Origin: Oscillospiraceae bacterium
GTDB taxonomy: Bacteria > Bacillota > Clostridia > Oscillospirales > Oscillospiraceae
DNA length: 64,000 bases
NCBI GenBank assembly: GCA_022793095.1
Contig: JAAWCD010000070.1
Coordinates: 1-64,000 of the forward strand
Reading direction: 5' to 3'
How positions within the stretch are numbered: the stretch's first letter is position 1; every line of letters starts with the position of its first letter. A program made the translations under genes and the position numbers. This document shows positions 1-7,465 of this stretch, piece after piece. The notes under the pieces were generated by a model that ran no database searches, was not told where the DNA came from, and worked only from the letters and a program-made list of their open reading frames with translations.

Positions 1-1173
1 GTCCGGTTCCACTCCATCATCTGGCCCGCCATTCTGATGGCCCTGGACCTGCCTCTGCCCAAGAAAGTCTTCGGCCACGGCTGGCTGCTGCTGGACGGCG
101 GCAAGATGTCCAAGTCCAAGGGCAATGTGGTGGACCCCTACCTGCTGGCGGAGCGCTACGGCGTGGACGCCCTGCGGTACTTCCTGCTGCGGGAATTCCC
201 CTTCGGCTCCGACGGAAATTTCTCCAACGAGGCCCTCATCAACCGCATCAACGTGGACCTGGCCAACGACCTGGGCAACCTGCTCAGCCGGACCACCGCC
301 ATGGTGGGCAAGTACTTCGGCGGCGCCCTGCCAGAGGACCGCCGGGCCCAAGAGGACCTGGACGGCGAGCTGACAGGCATGGTGTCCGGCCTGCGGGCCC
401 GGTACGAGGCGAAAATGGATCAGTATGCCTTCCAGGACGCCCTGATTGAGGTGCTGAAGACGGTGGCGCGGGCCAACAAATATATTGACGAGACCGCTCC
501 CTGGGTGCTGGCCAAGGACGAGGCGGACCGGCCCCGGCTGGCCAGTGTCATGTACAACCTGCTGGAGAGCCTGCGGATCTGCGGCGTGCTGCTTCAGCCC
601 TTTATGCCCGGCTCCATGGTCAAGCTCTTTGAGCAGATCGGCGCGGATGAGTCCTGCCGCACCTGGGAGAGCGCGGAAACCTTCGGCCGGCTCCCGGCCA
701 ATGTGTCTGTGGTCAAGGGGGAGAATCTGTTTCCCCGCATTGACCTGGAAAAGGAGCTGGCCGAGCTGGAACAGGCGCTGGAGGAGGCAAAGAAAGCCGC
801 CCTGCCCGCCATTGAGCTGGAGCCTTACACGGAGGAGCCGGTGGACTTTGACACCTTCTGCAAGAGCGACTTCCGGGCGGTGAAGGTGAAGGACTGCCAG
901 CCGGTGAAGAAGAGCAATAAGCTCCTGCGGTTCATCTTGGATGACGGGTCCGGCACGGACCGGCAGATCCTGTCCGGCATCGCCATGTATTATAAGCCGG
1001 AGGAGCTCATTGGGAAGACTCTGATCGCCATTGTCAACCTGCCGCCCCGGAAGATGATGGGGCTGGATTCCTGCGGCATGCTGATTTCTGCCGTTCACAC
1101 GGAGCGGGGGGAGGAAAAGCTCCACCTTCTCATGGTGGACGGCGCCATTCCCGCTGGCGCAAAGCTGTGCTGA
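1..1173 (+). CDS. metG: Methionyl-tRNA synthetase, C-terminal part (5' end outside window)
   Basis: This enzyme charges tRNA-Met with methionine in the cytoplasm. The reading frame is open from base 1, so the N-terminal part of the catalytic domain lies outside the window. The KMSKS signature appears early (KMSKSKGN), followed by the anticodon-binding helical domain. The last ~105 residues form a C-terminal tRNA-binding OB domain of the Trbp111/EMAPII type (FRAVKVKDCQPV...SGIAMYYKPEELIGKTLIAIVNL), which dimerises the enzyme in many bacteria. The gene ends in TGA and is followed at once by a strong hairpin terminator and an R1 repeat. Confidence 0.97.
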   Translation, partial: VRFHSIIWPAILMALDLPLPKKVFGHGWLLLDGGKMSKSKGNVVDPYLLAERYGVDALRYFLLREFPFGSDGNFSNEALINRINVDLANDLGNLLSRTTAMVGKYFGGALPEDRRAQEDLDGELTGMVSGLRARYEAKMDQYAFQDALIEVLKTVARANKYIDETAPWVLAKDEADRPRLASVMYNLLESLRICGVLLQPFMPGSMVKLFEQIGADESCRTWESAETFGRLPANVSVVKGENLFPRIDLEKELAELEQALEEAKKAALPAIELEPYTEEPVDFDTFCKSDFRAVKVKDCQPVKKSNKLLRFILDDGSGTDRQILSGIAMYYKPEELIGKTLIAIVNLPPRKMMGLDSCGMLISAVHTERGEEKLHLLMVDGAIPAGAKLC

Positions 1174-1190
1174 AATATCGTCCGATTTTG

Positions 1191-1218
1191 CCGGGCCGCG
1201 GATGCGGCCCGGTTTTTT
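1191..1218 (+). terminator. Rho-independent terminator of metG
   Basis: A 9-bp perfect GC stem (CCGGGCCGC / GCGGCCCGG) with loop GGAT is followed by six T residues, 17 bases after the metG stop codon. Confidence 0.93.
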
Positions 1219-1220
1219 CT

Positions 1221-1258
1221 CTTCTTTTTCTTGAAAGAAAAAGAAGCAAAAAGAACTT
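1221..1258 (-). repeat. R1 bookend repeat, copy 1
   Basis: Hairpin CTTCTTTTTC / GAAAAAGAAG, then tail GCAAAAAGAACTT. The hairpin faces metG and the tail points away. Confidence 0.9.
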
Positions 1259-1473
1259 CCAATTCTTTCTTCATAAGACAACGCGATTTCAGGTCTTTGG
1301 GTGCTGCACCTATATATGTAAATGATTCCTCCGCTGGTGTCAATCCCCTGACTTTTCCACATAAAAAACATTAAAATGCCATATTTGCACAATCTGGAAG
1401 GTGCTCAATTGTGCAATTGTGTGAAAACCTCAAAAACGACAGATAAGCATCCGATTCATTTGGTTAAAATGAC
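1259..1473. other. Intergenic region with a 9-bp inverted repeat
   Basis: No gene is seen here. TTGCACAAT at 1385-1393 and ATTGTGCAA at 1408-1416 form a perfect inverted repeat with a 14-base gap, about 60 bases upstream of the promoter of the first surface-protein gene. It could be an operator or a small hairpin. Confidence 0.45.
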
Positions 1474-1502
1474 TTGACAATGCAAAAATAAAAGATTATA
1501 TT
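1474..1502 (+). promoter_or_regulatory. Sigma-A-type promoter for the first surface protein
   Basis: TTGACA at 1474-1479, a 17-base spacer and TATATT at 1497-1502. The gene starts about 40 bases after the expected start of transcription, with AGGAGG just upstream of the ATG. Confidence 0.85.
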
Positions 1503-1548
1503 GAGACTGTACATTTCTGTGCGATTCCACTGAGGAGGAACAACATCT

Positions 1549-3960
1549 ATGAAAAAATCCCGTAAATTCCTGGCACTTCTCTTGTCTCTGGCCCTGTCCC
1601 TGGGCGTCTCCGTCAGCGCATTTGCCGCAGGCGGACCCGATGGAATGCCCGGCGGCGATATGCCCGGTGGTCCTGGCGGACCTGGTGGTCCCGGCGGCCC
1701 CGGCGGCGAGACCGTTGACAAGGGCGCTGTGGTCCTGGAGCAGTTTGCCGACGCCGCGGCCATCACCAACAAGGACGACGTGTCCATGCTGATGGCCCTT
1801 GGCATTGTGGGCGGTACTAAGATCAACGACGATTATGTGTTCAGCGCCTCCCGCACCCTGACCGGCGCGGAGGCCGCCAAGATGGTGGCTCTGGCCGCCA
1901 CCTTGGACGGCAAGGTGCCCGCCGCCGAGGGCGCGCTTCCCGAGGGCACCCCTGACTGGGCCAAGGATTATGTGGCCTATGTGCTCGGCAGCGGCATCGG
2001 CAGCCTGGACCCCGCCGGCACCGTGACTGCCGCCGAGCTGGGCCAGATGATGAAGGCCGCTGTGGACAACGACGGCGGAGCCGCCGGCGAAGAGGCCGTC
2101 ACCCGTGACGAAGCCGCCAGAATCATTGCCGCCGCTCTGAGAGACAGCGGCGATGTGCTCTATGTCAAGGAGACATCCACCGGCGCCGTGACCCTGACCG
2201 AGGGTCAGATGGTCACCGCTCCCGCCGGCAAGACGGTCACCCTGACTGTGGACGGTGTGGAAAAGGCGCTGACGCCCGGTACTTATGAGAACGCCACGCT
2301 GACCGTCACCGATGTGCTGACCCAGGAGGCTCTGGGCAGCTGGAACGCGCTGACCGGTCTGGAATACCGCGCCGCGATCCGGGTCAAGGACGGCAAGGTG
2401 GATGCCGGCAACTCCGTTCTGGCCGGCCTGGGCACCGACACCGGCGCTGAGGGCATGGAGCTGACCTCCGGTTCCGCCGGCTTCAGCGCGGTCATCGTGG
2501 AGGACAGCGATTACACCATCAAGGGCGCCAACATCAACCTGGACTCCAACAGCGACGGCCATGGCGTCAACGACTTCGCCGGTCTGGGCGCGGGCGTTGC
2601 CGTGTACGGCGACTCCAAGGTGATTATTGAGGATTCCACCATTGCCACCAAGGGCGTAGCCAAGGCCGCGACCTTCGCTGACAGCGGCTCTGACCTCATC
2701 GTCCGCAACTCCACCCTGAGCTGTGCTGGCGGCGACATTTACTCCGAGTACAAGTCCACCGCAAACCAGTCTCTGATGATCAATCCGCCTTGGGTGCTGG
2801 GCATCTCCGGCTCTGCCCGGACCACCAACGTTATGGGCGAGTACACCACCGGCACCTACGTCAACACCAAGATCAACGCTGCTGACTGGGGCGCGGTCTC
2901 CATCGACACCGGCAATTACATGCACCTGACCCTCATCAACAGCGACGTTAAGGTGGACGGCTCCGGCTATGGCGCTTATGCCATCGGCGGCGGCACCATC
3001 GAGGACTACTACGGCACCAGCTTTGATGTGGACACCTACGCCATCATCATGACCGGCGCGACCGCCAATCTGAGCTCCGTCAAGAAGGACCAGCAGATCG
3101 AGGTCAAGAAGCTGGTGGCTGACGACGACGAGAACAACCGCAGCGCCTCCACCGCCACCGGCGAGACGGTCACCACCGAGACCGCCACCGCTGACGCCAA
3201 CTCCGTGGTCAACTCCAAGAACTTCGGCTTCATGTGCCACCACAACGGCCCCACCGGCTGGAACGTGCTCAACATCAACGAGGGCACCGAGCTGAACACC
3301 GGCCACGCTACCTTCCTGGTCAAAAAGGTCAACGCCGACATCAACATCGACGGCGCGAAGGTGAACCCCGCTGACGGCGTTATCCTTCAGATGATCGACA
3401 ACGACGACGACATGGTGGGCGCGTACATGGATGAAGAGTTCGGCATGCCCACCTTCAACATGAGCTTCTCCGAGCCCGACGGCTGGTCCTCCACCTGGGG
3501 CGTGGAGTACAAGGACTCCGGCTGGCAGACCGAGTTCAGCGCCAAGAACACCGCGCTGAAGGGCAACCTCTACAACGGCACCGGCTACACCGCCAACGGC
3601 GGTCAGACTCTGAACGTCATCCTGGGTGAGGGCGCTTCCCTGGAGGGCGCCATCTCCGCCACCGAGATTCAGCACGGCTTCAGCCTGGAGGAGCTGAACA
3701 AGTCCTTCACCTACCGTGAGGAGTCCGGCTATGACCAGGCCACTGCCGCCGCCGCGGCCAGCAAGCTGGGCCATGTGATCAACCAGAACTACAGCAACGG
3801 TGTGAACGTGGTCAACGTCACCCTGGAGGCCGGTTCCACCTGGACCGTCACCGAGGAGGGCGTCATCAACTCCCTGACCATTGCCGAGGGCGCCACCTTC
3901 AACGGCACTCAGACCCAGAACGAGGACGGCACCATCACCGTTTCCCCCAAGGCTGAATAA
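1549..3960 (+). CDS. Secreted SLH-like / beta-helix surface protein, paralog 1
   Basis: This is an 803-residue exported protein, probably held on the cell wall. Residues 1-26 are a signal peptide ending AFA, followed by a Gly-Pro-rich linker with GGP repeats. Residues ~58-205 resemble two full and one partial S-layer homology motifs (DWAKDYVAYVLGSGIGSLDP). A module with TVDGVE..GTYENA follows at ~225-250. The rest (~290-790) is Gly/Asn/Asp-rich with repeated short strands such as NSTLSCAGGDIYS, typical of a right-handed parallel beta-helix. The motif NPPWVLG near residue 411 is shared with the two following paralogs. The ligand or activity is unknown; an adhesin or glycan-binding role is inference. 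It has its own promoter and terminator. Confidence 0.85.
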   Translation: MKKSRKFLALLLSLALSLGVSVSAFAAGGPDGMPGGDMPGGPGGPGGPGGPGGETVDKGAVVLEQFADAAAITNKDDVSMLMALGIVGGTKINDDYVFSASRTLTGAEAAKMVALAATLDGKVPAAEGALPEGTPDWAKDYVAYVLGSGIGSLDPAGTVTAAELGQMMKAAVDNDGGAAGEEAVTRDEAARIIAAALRDSGDVLYVKETSTGAVTLTEGQMVTAPAGKTVTLTVDGVEKALTPGTYENATLTVTDVLTQEALGSWNALTGLEYRAAIRVKDGKVDAGNSVLAGLGTDTGAEGMELTSGSAGFSAVIVEDSDYTIKGANINLDSNSDGHGVNDFAGLGAGVAVYGDSKVIIEDSTIATKGVAKAATFADSGSDLIVRNSTLSCAGGDIYSEYKSTANQSLMINPPWVLGISGSARTTNVMGEYTTGTYVNTKINAADWGAVSIDTGNYMHLTLINSDVKVDGSGYGAYAIGGGTIEDYYGTSFDVDTYAIIMTGATANLSSVKKDQQIEVKKLVADDDENNRSASTATGETVTTETATADANSVVNSKNFGFMCHHNGPTGWNVLNINEGTELNTGHATFLVKKVNADINIDGAKVNPADGVILQMIDNDDDMVGAYMDEEFGMPTFNMSFSEPDGWSSTWGVEYKDSGWQTEFSAKNTALKGNLYNGTGYTANGGQTLNVILGEGASLEGAISATEIQHGFSLEELNKSFTYREESGYDQATAAAAASKLGHVINQNYSNGVNVVNVTLEAGSTWTVTEEGVINSLTIAEGATFNGTQTQNEDGTITVSPKAE

Positions 3961-3993
3961 GCATCCCATTTTCCGACGCCATTTTATAGCGCA

Positions 3994-4023
3994 AAAGGGA
4001 GCCGCCCCGCGGCGGCTCCCTTT
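3994..4023 (+). terminator. Terminator after surface protein 1
   Basis: A 10-bp perfect stem, GGGAGCCGCC / GGCGGCTCCC, flanked by AAA and TTT, 37 bases after the stop codon. Confidence 0.88.
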
Positions 4024-4124
4024 ACCTTTGGCGGAGGCCTGAAGCACAACAGTTCCCCAGTTCAGGCCTTGTTTGAAAAATGTCAACATGCCCAAGCAGC
4101 GGACCTTTTTCCGCCTGGGCGGCA

Positions 4125-4167
4125 CAATTTTTTCTTGAAATCCGACAGGATTCCTGCGAAAAAATTG
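4125..4167 (+). repeat. R5 repeat, copy 1
   Basis: An imperfect palindrome that starts CAATTTTTTCTTGAAATCC and ends GCGAAAAAATTG. A related sequence lies at 7267-7308, at nearly the same distance from the next paralog's start codon. Confidence 0.65.
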
Positions 4168-4227
4168 TTTGCCAGACGAAAAAATTCCTCGCTGTTGGGC
4201 ACATTGCCATTTATCAAACAAGACCTA

Positions 4228-4265
4228 AAGTTCTTTTTGCTTCTTTTTCTTTCAAGAAAAAGAAG
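4228..4265 (+). repeat. R1 bookend repeat, copy 2
   Basis: Full consensus form: tail AAGTTCTTTTTGC, then hairpin CTTCTTTTTC / GAAAAAGAAG. The hairpin faces the gene that starts at 4305. Confidence 0.92.
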
Positions 4266-4304
4266 AGAAATAAAAAAGAGGAATGATAACAAGGAGGGAC
4301 AACC

Positions 4305-6998
4305 ATGAAGCATCAGAGGAAATTTCTGGCAATGCTCCTGACCCTGGCCATGACGCTGGGTGTCTCCGTAGGAGCCTTTGCCGCAGGAGGACCCGGCGGT
4401 CCGGGCGGCCCCGGTGGTCCGGGCGGCGGTCCCGCAGTGGACTACGGCGCGACCCATCTGGACGCGCTGGCCGACAAGGACGAGGTGTCCAACAAGGACG
4501 AGGTATCCATGCTCATGAGTCTGGGCCTCATCAACGGCTCCAAGAGCGGTGAGGTTTACCTGTTCAACGCCTCCGCCAACCTGAAGCGGGCGGAAGCCGC
4601 CAAGATGCTGGCCCAGGCCGCTGTTCTGGGTCAGAAGGAGAACACCGGCGTCCAGGTGGCGCCCAAGGGCACCGCCACCTTCGAGGACGTGGCTGACCAC
4701 TGGGCCAAGGATTACATCGCCTACTGTGTGGACAACGGCATCATGAGCGGCGAGAACGGCAAGTTCGACCCCGCCGGCACGGTCAGCACCGCTGACTTGG
4801 GCGCTATGCTCCAGGCGGCTCTGGGCAATAACGGCGGCGCGGAGGGCTCCGGCGCGGTCACCCGTGACAGCGCCGCCAAGTACATCGCCGGCGCCCTCAC
4901 CGGCTCCGGCAAGGTTCAGTACGTCACCGAAAATCAGGAAGGCACTGTGACCATCTCCGGCATCGTCGCGGCCCCCGCGGGCAAGCTGGCCACCCTGATT
5001 GTGGACGGCGTGGAAACCGGCATCGCGGACGGCACCTATGAGAACGCCAAGCTGGTGCTTACCGACGTGCTCACCACCGGGCAATACGGCCAGATCGGCT
5101 CCTTCGGCGGCGGCGACAAGCCCGAGGACTACCTGTTCCGGACCGGCGCTTACATCACCGGGGACGGCCTTCAGGAGAGCAAGTCCGTCAAGGACGCCCT
5201 GACCGGCGCGGCCTTCACCGAGGACGGCGTTTCCGGCATCAATATGAAGTCCACCAGCGACAACTTCAACTCCATCATTGTGGACGGCGGCAAGACCTTC
5301 ACCGTCAAGGATTCCGTGTTCAACATCGAGTCCGGCAGCGACGGCTCCGCGGTCAATGACTTCTCCGGCTACGGCGCGGTCATCGGCGCATACAACGGGG
5401 CCAGGGTCTTCCTGGACAACGTGGAGATCAACACCTCCGGCGTGGCCCGCCTCGCCTCCTTCACCGACGAGAATTCGGCCACGGTCTTCGAGAACTCCAA
5501 GATCAAGGTCATGGGCGGCACCCTGTACGAGGGCTACAAGAACTCCGCCAACCAGGCCACCATGGTGGCGCCTCCCTGGGTGCTGGGCATCACGGGCAAC
5601 GCCCGGGGCACCAACCTGGAGGGCAACTGCTCCACCACCGCTGTCATCGGCTCCGACATGAAGGCCAACCAGTGGGGCGTGATCTCCACCGACGCCGGTC
5701 AGGATATGCAGCTGTTCATCGTGGACTCTGACCTGACCCTGCTGGGCGAGGGCCAGACCGGCGATCCGTTCAGCACCAATTACGGCTCCGGCTACGGCAC
5801 CTACGCCATCGGCTCCGCTCAGGAATACTTCTACGGCACCAACTTCAACGTGGGCACCTACGCCACCATCATCACCGGCGGCTATGTCCACTGCGCCTCC
5901 TCCAAGGACGTGCCCGATATCTACCCCCTGAGCACCGAGGTGGAGCAGCATCAGTTTGCCGGTCTGGAGGGCGCTCAGGCAGCGGCCACTGGCTTTGACA
6001 CCGCTAACCCCATCAAGACCGGCATTGAGGGACAGGGCCGGATCACCACCGTCAATTCTGACGCGTTCGGCTTCATGTCCCACGGCAAGGCAGTCATCGA
6101 CATCACCGACGGCACTGTCATCAACACCAACAACGCTGTGTTTGTCCAGCGCGTGGGCGACGCCCTCATCAACGTGGACGGACAGTCTCAGCTGAACGTC
6201 AAGGATGGCATCATCCTCCAGGTCATGGACAACGACGACTCCCTGGTCGGCATGGGCGACATGTCCACCATGTCCTTTAACACCGTCTTTAAAGAAGACG
6301 CTGGCTGGCATGGGGGCAATGCCGCTGAGGCCGTGGCCGGAACCGCTCCCGTGGTGTTCAGCGCTGCCGACGTAACTCTGACCGGCAACCTGTACAATGG
6401 CTCTGGCAACTACAACCTGCCCGCAGGTCCCGGCGGCAGCGGTGGCTTTACCGGCATTCCCATGGAAGTCAATCTGGGTCAGGACGCGGTGCTCAACGGC
6501 GCCATCTCCTCTACCGCTGTCATGCACATTGACGAGAATGGCGAGCAGATCACCGAGTTCACCATTGACCAGTACTACTATCTCTGCCACCTGGCCCATA
6601 AGAACCACTTCAACGGTGTCAACACCTCCAAGGTCACTCTGACCGGCAACGCGGTGTGGAACGTCACCGGCGAGTCCCTGATTCAGGAGCTGACTGTGGG
6701 CGAGGGCTGCGCGGTCAACGGCGATGTGTACGTGGACGGCGAAAAGGTCGAGGTTGAGGCCGGCAAGACCTACACCGGCACCATCGTGGTCACCGTCGCC
6801 GGCGAGGCTCCCACAGTTGAGGCTCCTGCCATTCCCGAGGGCGGCTTCGGTCCCGATGTGGAGCTGGACGAGAACGGCCTCCCCAAGCCTCCGGTGGATG
6901 AGAATGGAAATCCCCTGCCTCCTCCGGACGGCGCGCTTGGCGGCGGCCCGGCGGCTGGCGAAGGCGGCGAGGAGAAGCCTGACGCTCCTCAGCAGTAA
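4305..6998 (+). CDS. Secreted SLH-like / beta-helix surface protein, paralog 2
   Basis: This is an 897-residue exported protein and the largest of the three tandem paralogs. It has a signal peptide (1-26), a GGP-repeat linker, SLH-like motifs (HWAKDYIAYCVDNGIMSGE) at ~60-205, a TLIVDGVE..GTYENA module, and a beta-helix with the shared APPWVLG motif near residue 422. A second short module (VDGEKVEVEAGKTYTGTI) follows the helix. Unlike its neighbours it ends in a ~55-residue Pro/Gly/Glu-rich tail, which may span the wall or be disordered. AAGGAGG at 4291-4297 fixes the start. No catalytic motif is visible. Confidence 0.85.
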   Translation: MKHQRKFLAMLLTLAMTLGVSVGAFAAGGPGGPGGPGGPGGGPAVDYGATHLDALADKDEVSNKDEVSMLMSLGLINGSKSGEVYLFNASANLKRAEAAKMLAQAAVLGQKENTGVQVAPKGTATFEDVADHWAKDYIAYCVDNGIMSGENGKFDPAGTVSTADLGAMLQAALGNNGGAEGSGAVTRDSAAKYIAGALTGSGKVQYVTENQEGTVTISGIVAAPAGKLATLIVDGVETGIADGTYENAKLVLTDVLTTGQYGQIGSFGGGDKPEDYLFRTGAYITGDGLQESKSVKDALTGAAFTEDGVSGINMKSTSDNFNSIIVDGGKTFTVKDSVFNIESGSDGSAVNDFSGYGAVIGAYNGARVFLDNVEINTSGVARLASFTDENSATVFENSKIKVMGGTLYEGYKNSANQATMVAPPWVLGITGNARGTNLEGNCSTTAVIGSDMKANQWGVISTDAGQDMQLFIVDSDLTLLGEGQTGDPFSTNYGSGYGTYAIGSAQEYFYGTNFNVGTYATIITGGYVHCASSKDVPDIYPLSTEVEQHQFAGLEGAQAAATGFDTANPIKTGIEGQGRITTVNSDAFGFMSHGKAVIDITDGTVINTNNAVFVQRVGDALINVDGQSQLNVKDGIILQVMDNDDSLVGMGDMSTMSFNTVFKEDAGWHGGNAAEAVAGTAPVVFSAADVTLTGNLYNGSGNYNLPAGPGGSGGFTGIPMEVNLGQDAVLNGAISSTAVMHIDENGEQITEFTIDQYYYLCHLAHKNHFNGVNTSKVTLTGNAVWNVTGESLIQELTVGEGCAVNGDVYVDGEKVEVEAGKTYTGTIVVTVAGEAPTVEAPAIPEGGFGPDVELDENGLPKPPVDENGNPLPPPDGALGGGPAAGEGGEEKPDAPQQ

Positions 6999-7011
6999 AT
7001 CTCTATGTCAT

Positions 7012-7040
7012 CCGGGGGCCTGCCTCTGACAGGCCCCCGG
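7012..7040 (+). terminator. Strong GC hairpin after surface protein 2
   Basis: An 11-bp perfect stem, CCGGGGGCCTG / CAGGCCCCCGG, 13 bases after the stop. No T run follows, so it may stabilise the mRNA end rather than terminate transcription. Confidence 0.6.
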
Positions 7041-7048
7041 AAACTCAG

Positions 7049-7195
7049 TTCAAAGTTCTTTTGCTTCTGGTTTGTCGTTGACAAGGTCAACGGCAAACCA
7101 GCGGATTTCGGCTTTGCCGAAATCCGTCGCCTGCGGGCGGGCGATTGCACGCGAAAGCGGGGGCGTTGCCCCCCTTTCACACTATCCCCCCACTC
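7049..7195 (+). repeat. R2 element, copy A, preceded by half of an R1
   Basis: A truncated R1 tail (AAAGTTCTTTTGCTTC) runs into R2. Hairpin 1 is at 7069-7099, hairpin 2 at 7102-7126, and the conserved core (GTCGCCTGCGGGCGGG through CACTATCCCCCCACTC) at 7127-7195. The core matches copies B and C on the opposite strand. The two hairpins differ in sequence from copies B and C but stay self-complementary. Confidence 0.85.
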
Positions 7196-7266
7196 AAAAG
7201 CATTTAGAAGCTGTATTCACAACCGTTGAATGGCGTCTGAGCTTGTCTTTCGCCACCATACGGCGC

Positions 7267-7308
7267 CAATTTCCCTTGGAATCCACCAAGGATTCCGGCG
7301 AAAAATTG
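7267..7308 (+). repeat. R5 repeat, copy 2
   Basis: Imperfect palindrome starting CAATTTCCCTTGGAATCC and ending GCGAAAAATTG, similar to 4125-4167. Like that copy, it is followed by an R1 and then a surface-protein gene. Confidence 0.65.
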
Positions 7309-7400
7309 TCTTGTCTGGCAGTGAAATCCTGTGCTCAGCCGCCATCCCCCGGTTATGAATACAGCTTCTTAAATCTTGATATTCTACAGGAAAACAGCTT

Positions 7401-7436
7401 AACGTTCTTTTGCTTCTTTTCTTTCAAGAAAAGAAG
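7401..7436 (+). repeat. R1 bookend repeat, copy 3
   Basis: AACGTTCTTTTGC tail, hairpin CTTCTTTTC / GAAAAGAAG. The hairpin faces the gene at 7466. Confidence 0.9.
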
Positions 7437-7465
7437 AGAAAAAATGAAAAAAGGATGTTGCATCA

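Noticed and set aside
1221..1258. R1 as an intrinsic terminator
   Set aside because: The stem has few GC pairs, the U-run is on the wrong side in most copies, and metG already has a strong terminator just before it.
1456..4221. Long antisense frame of about 920 codons opposite surface protein 1
   Set aside because: It has no ribosome site or plausible start, is rich in Gly/Val/His as expected for the complement of GC-rich codons, and runs through the terminator and repeats. The sense frame has a signal peptide and domains.
4083..6608. Long antisense frame opposite surface protein 2
   Set aside because: Same reasons; its end reads through R1 and R5 repeat sequence.
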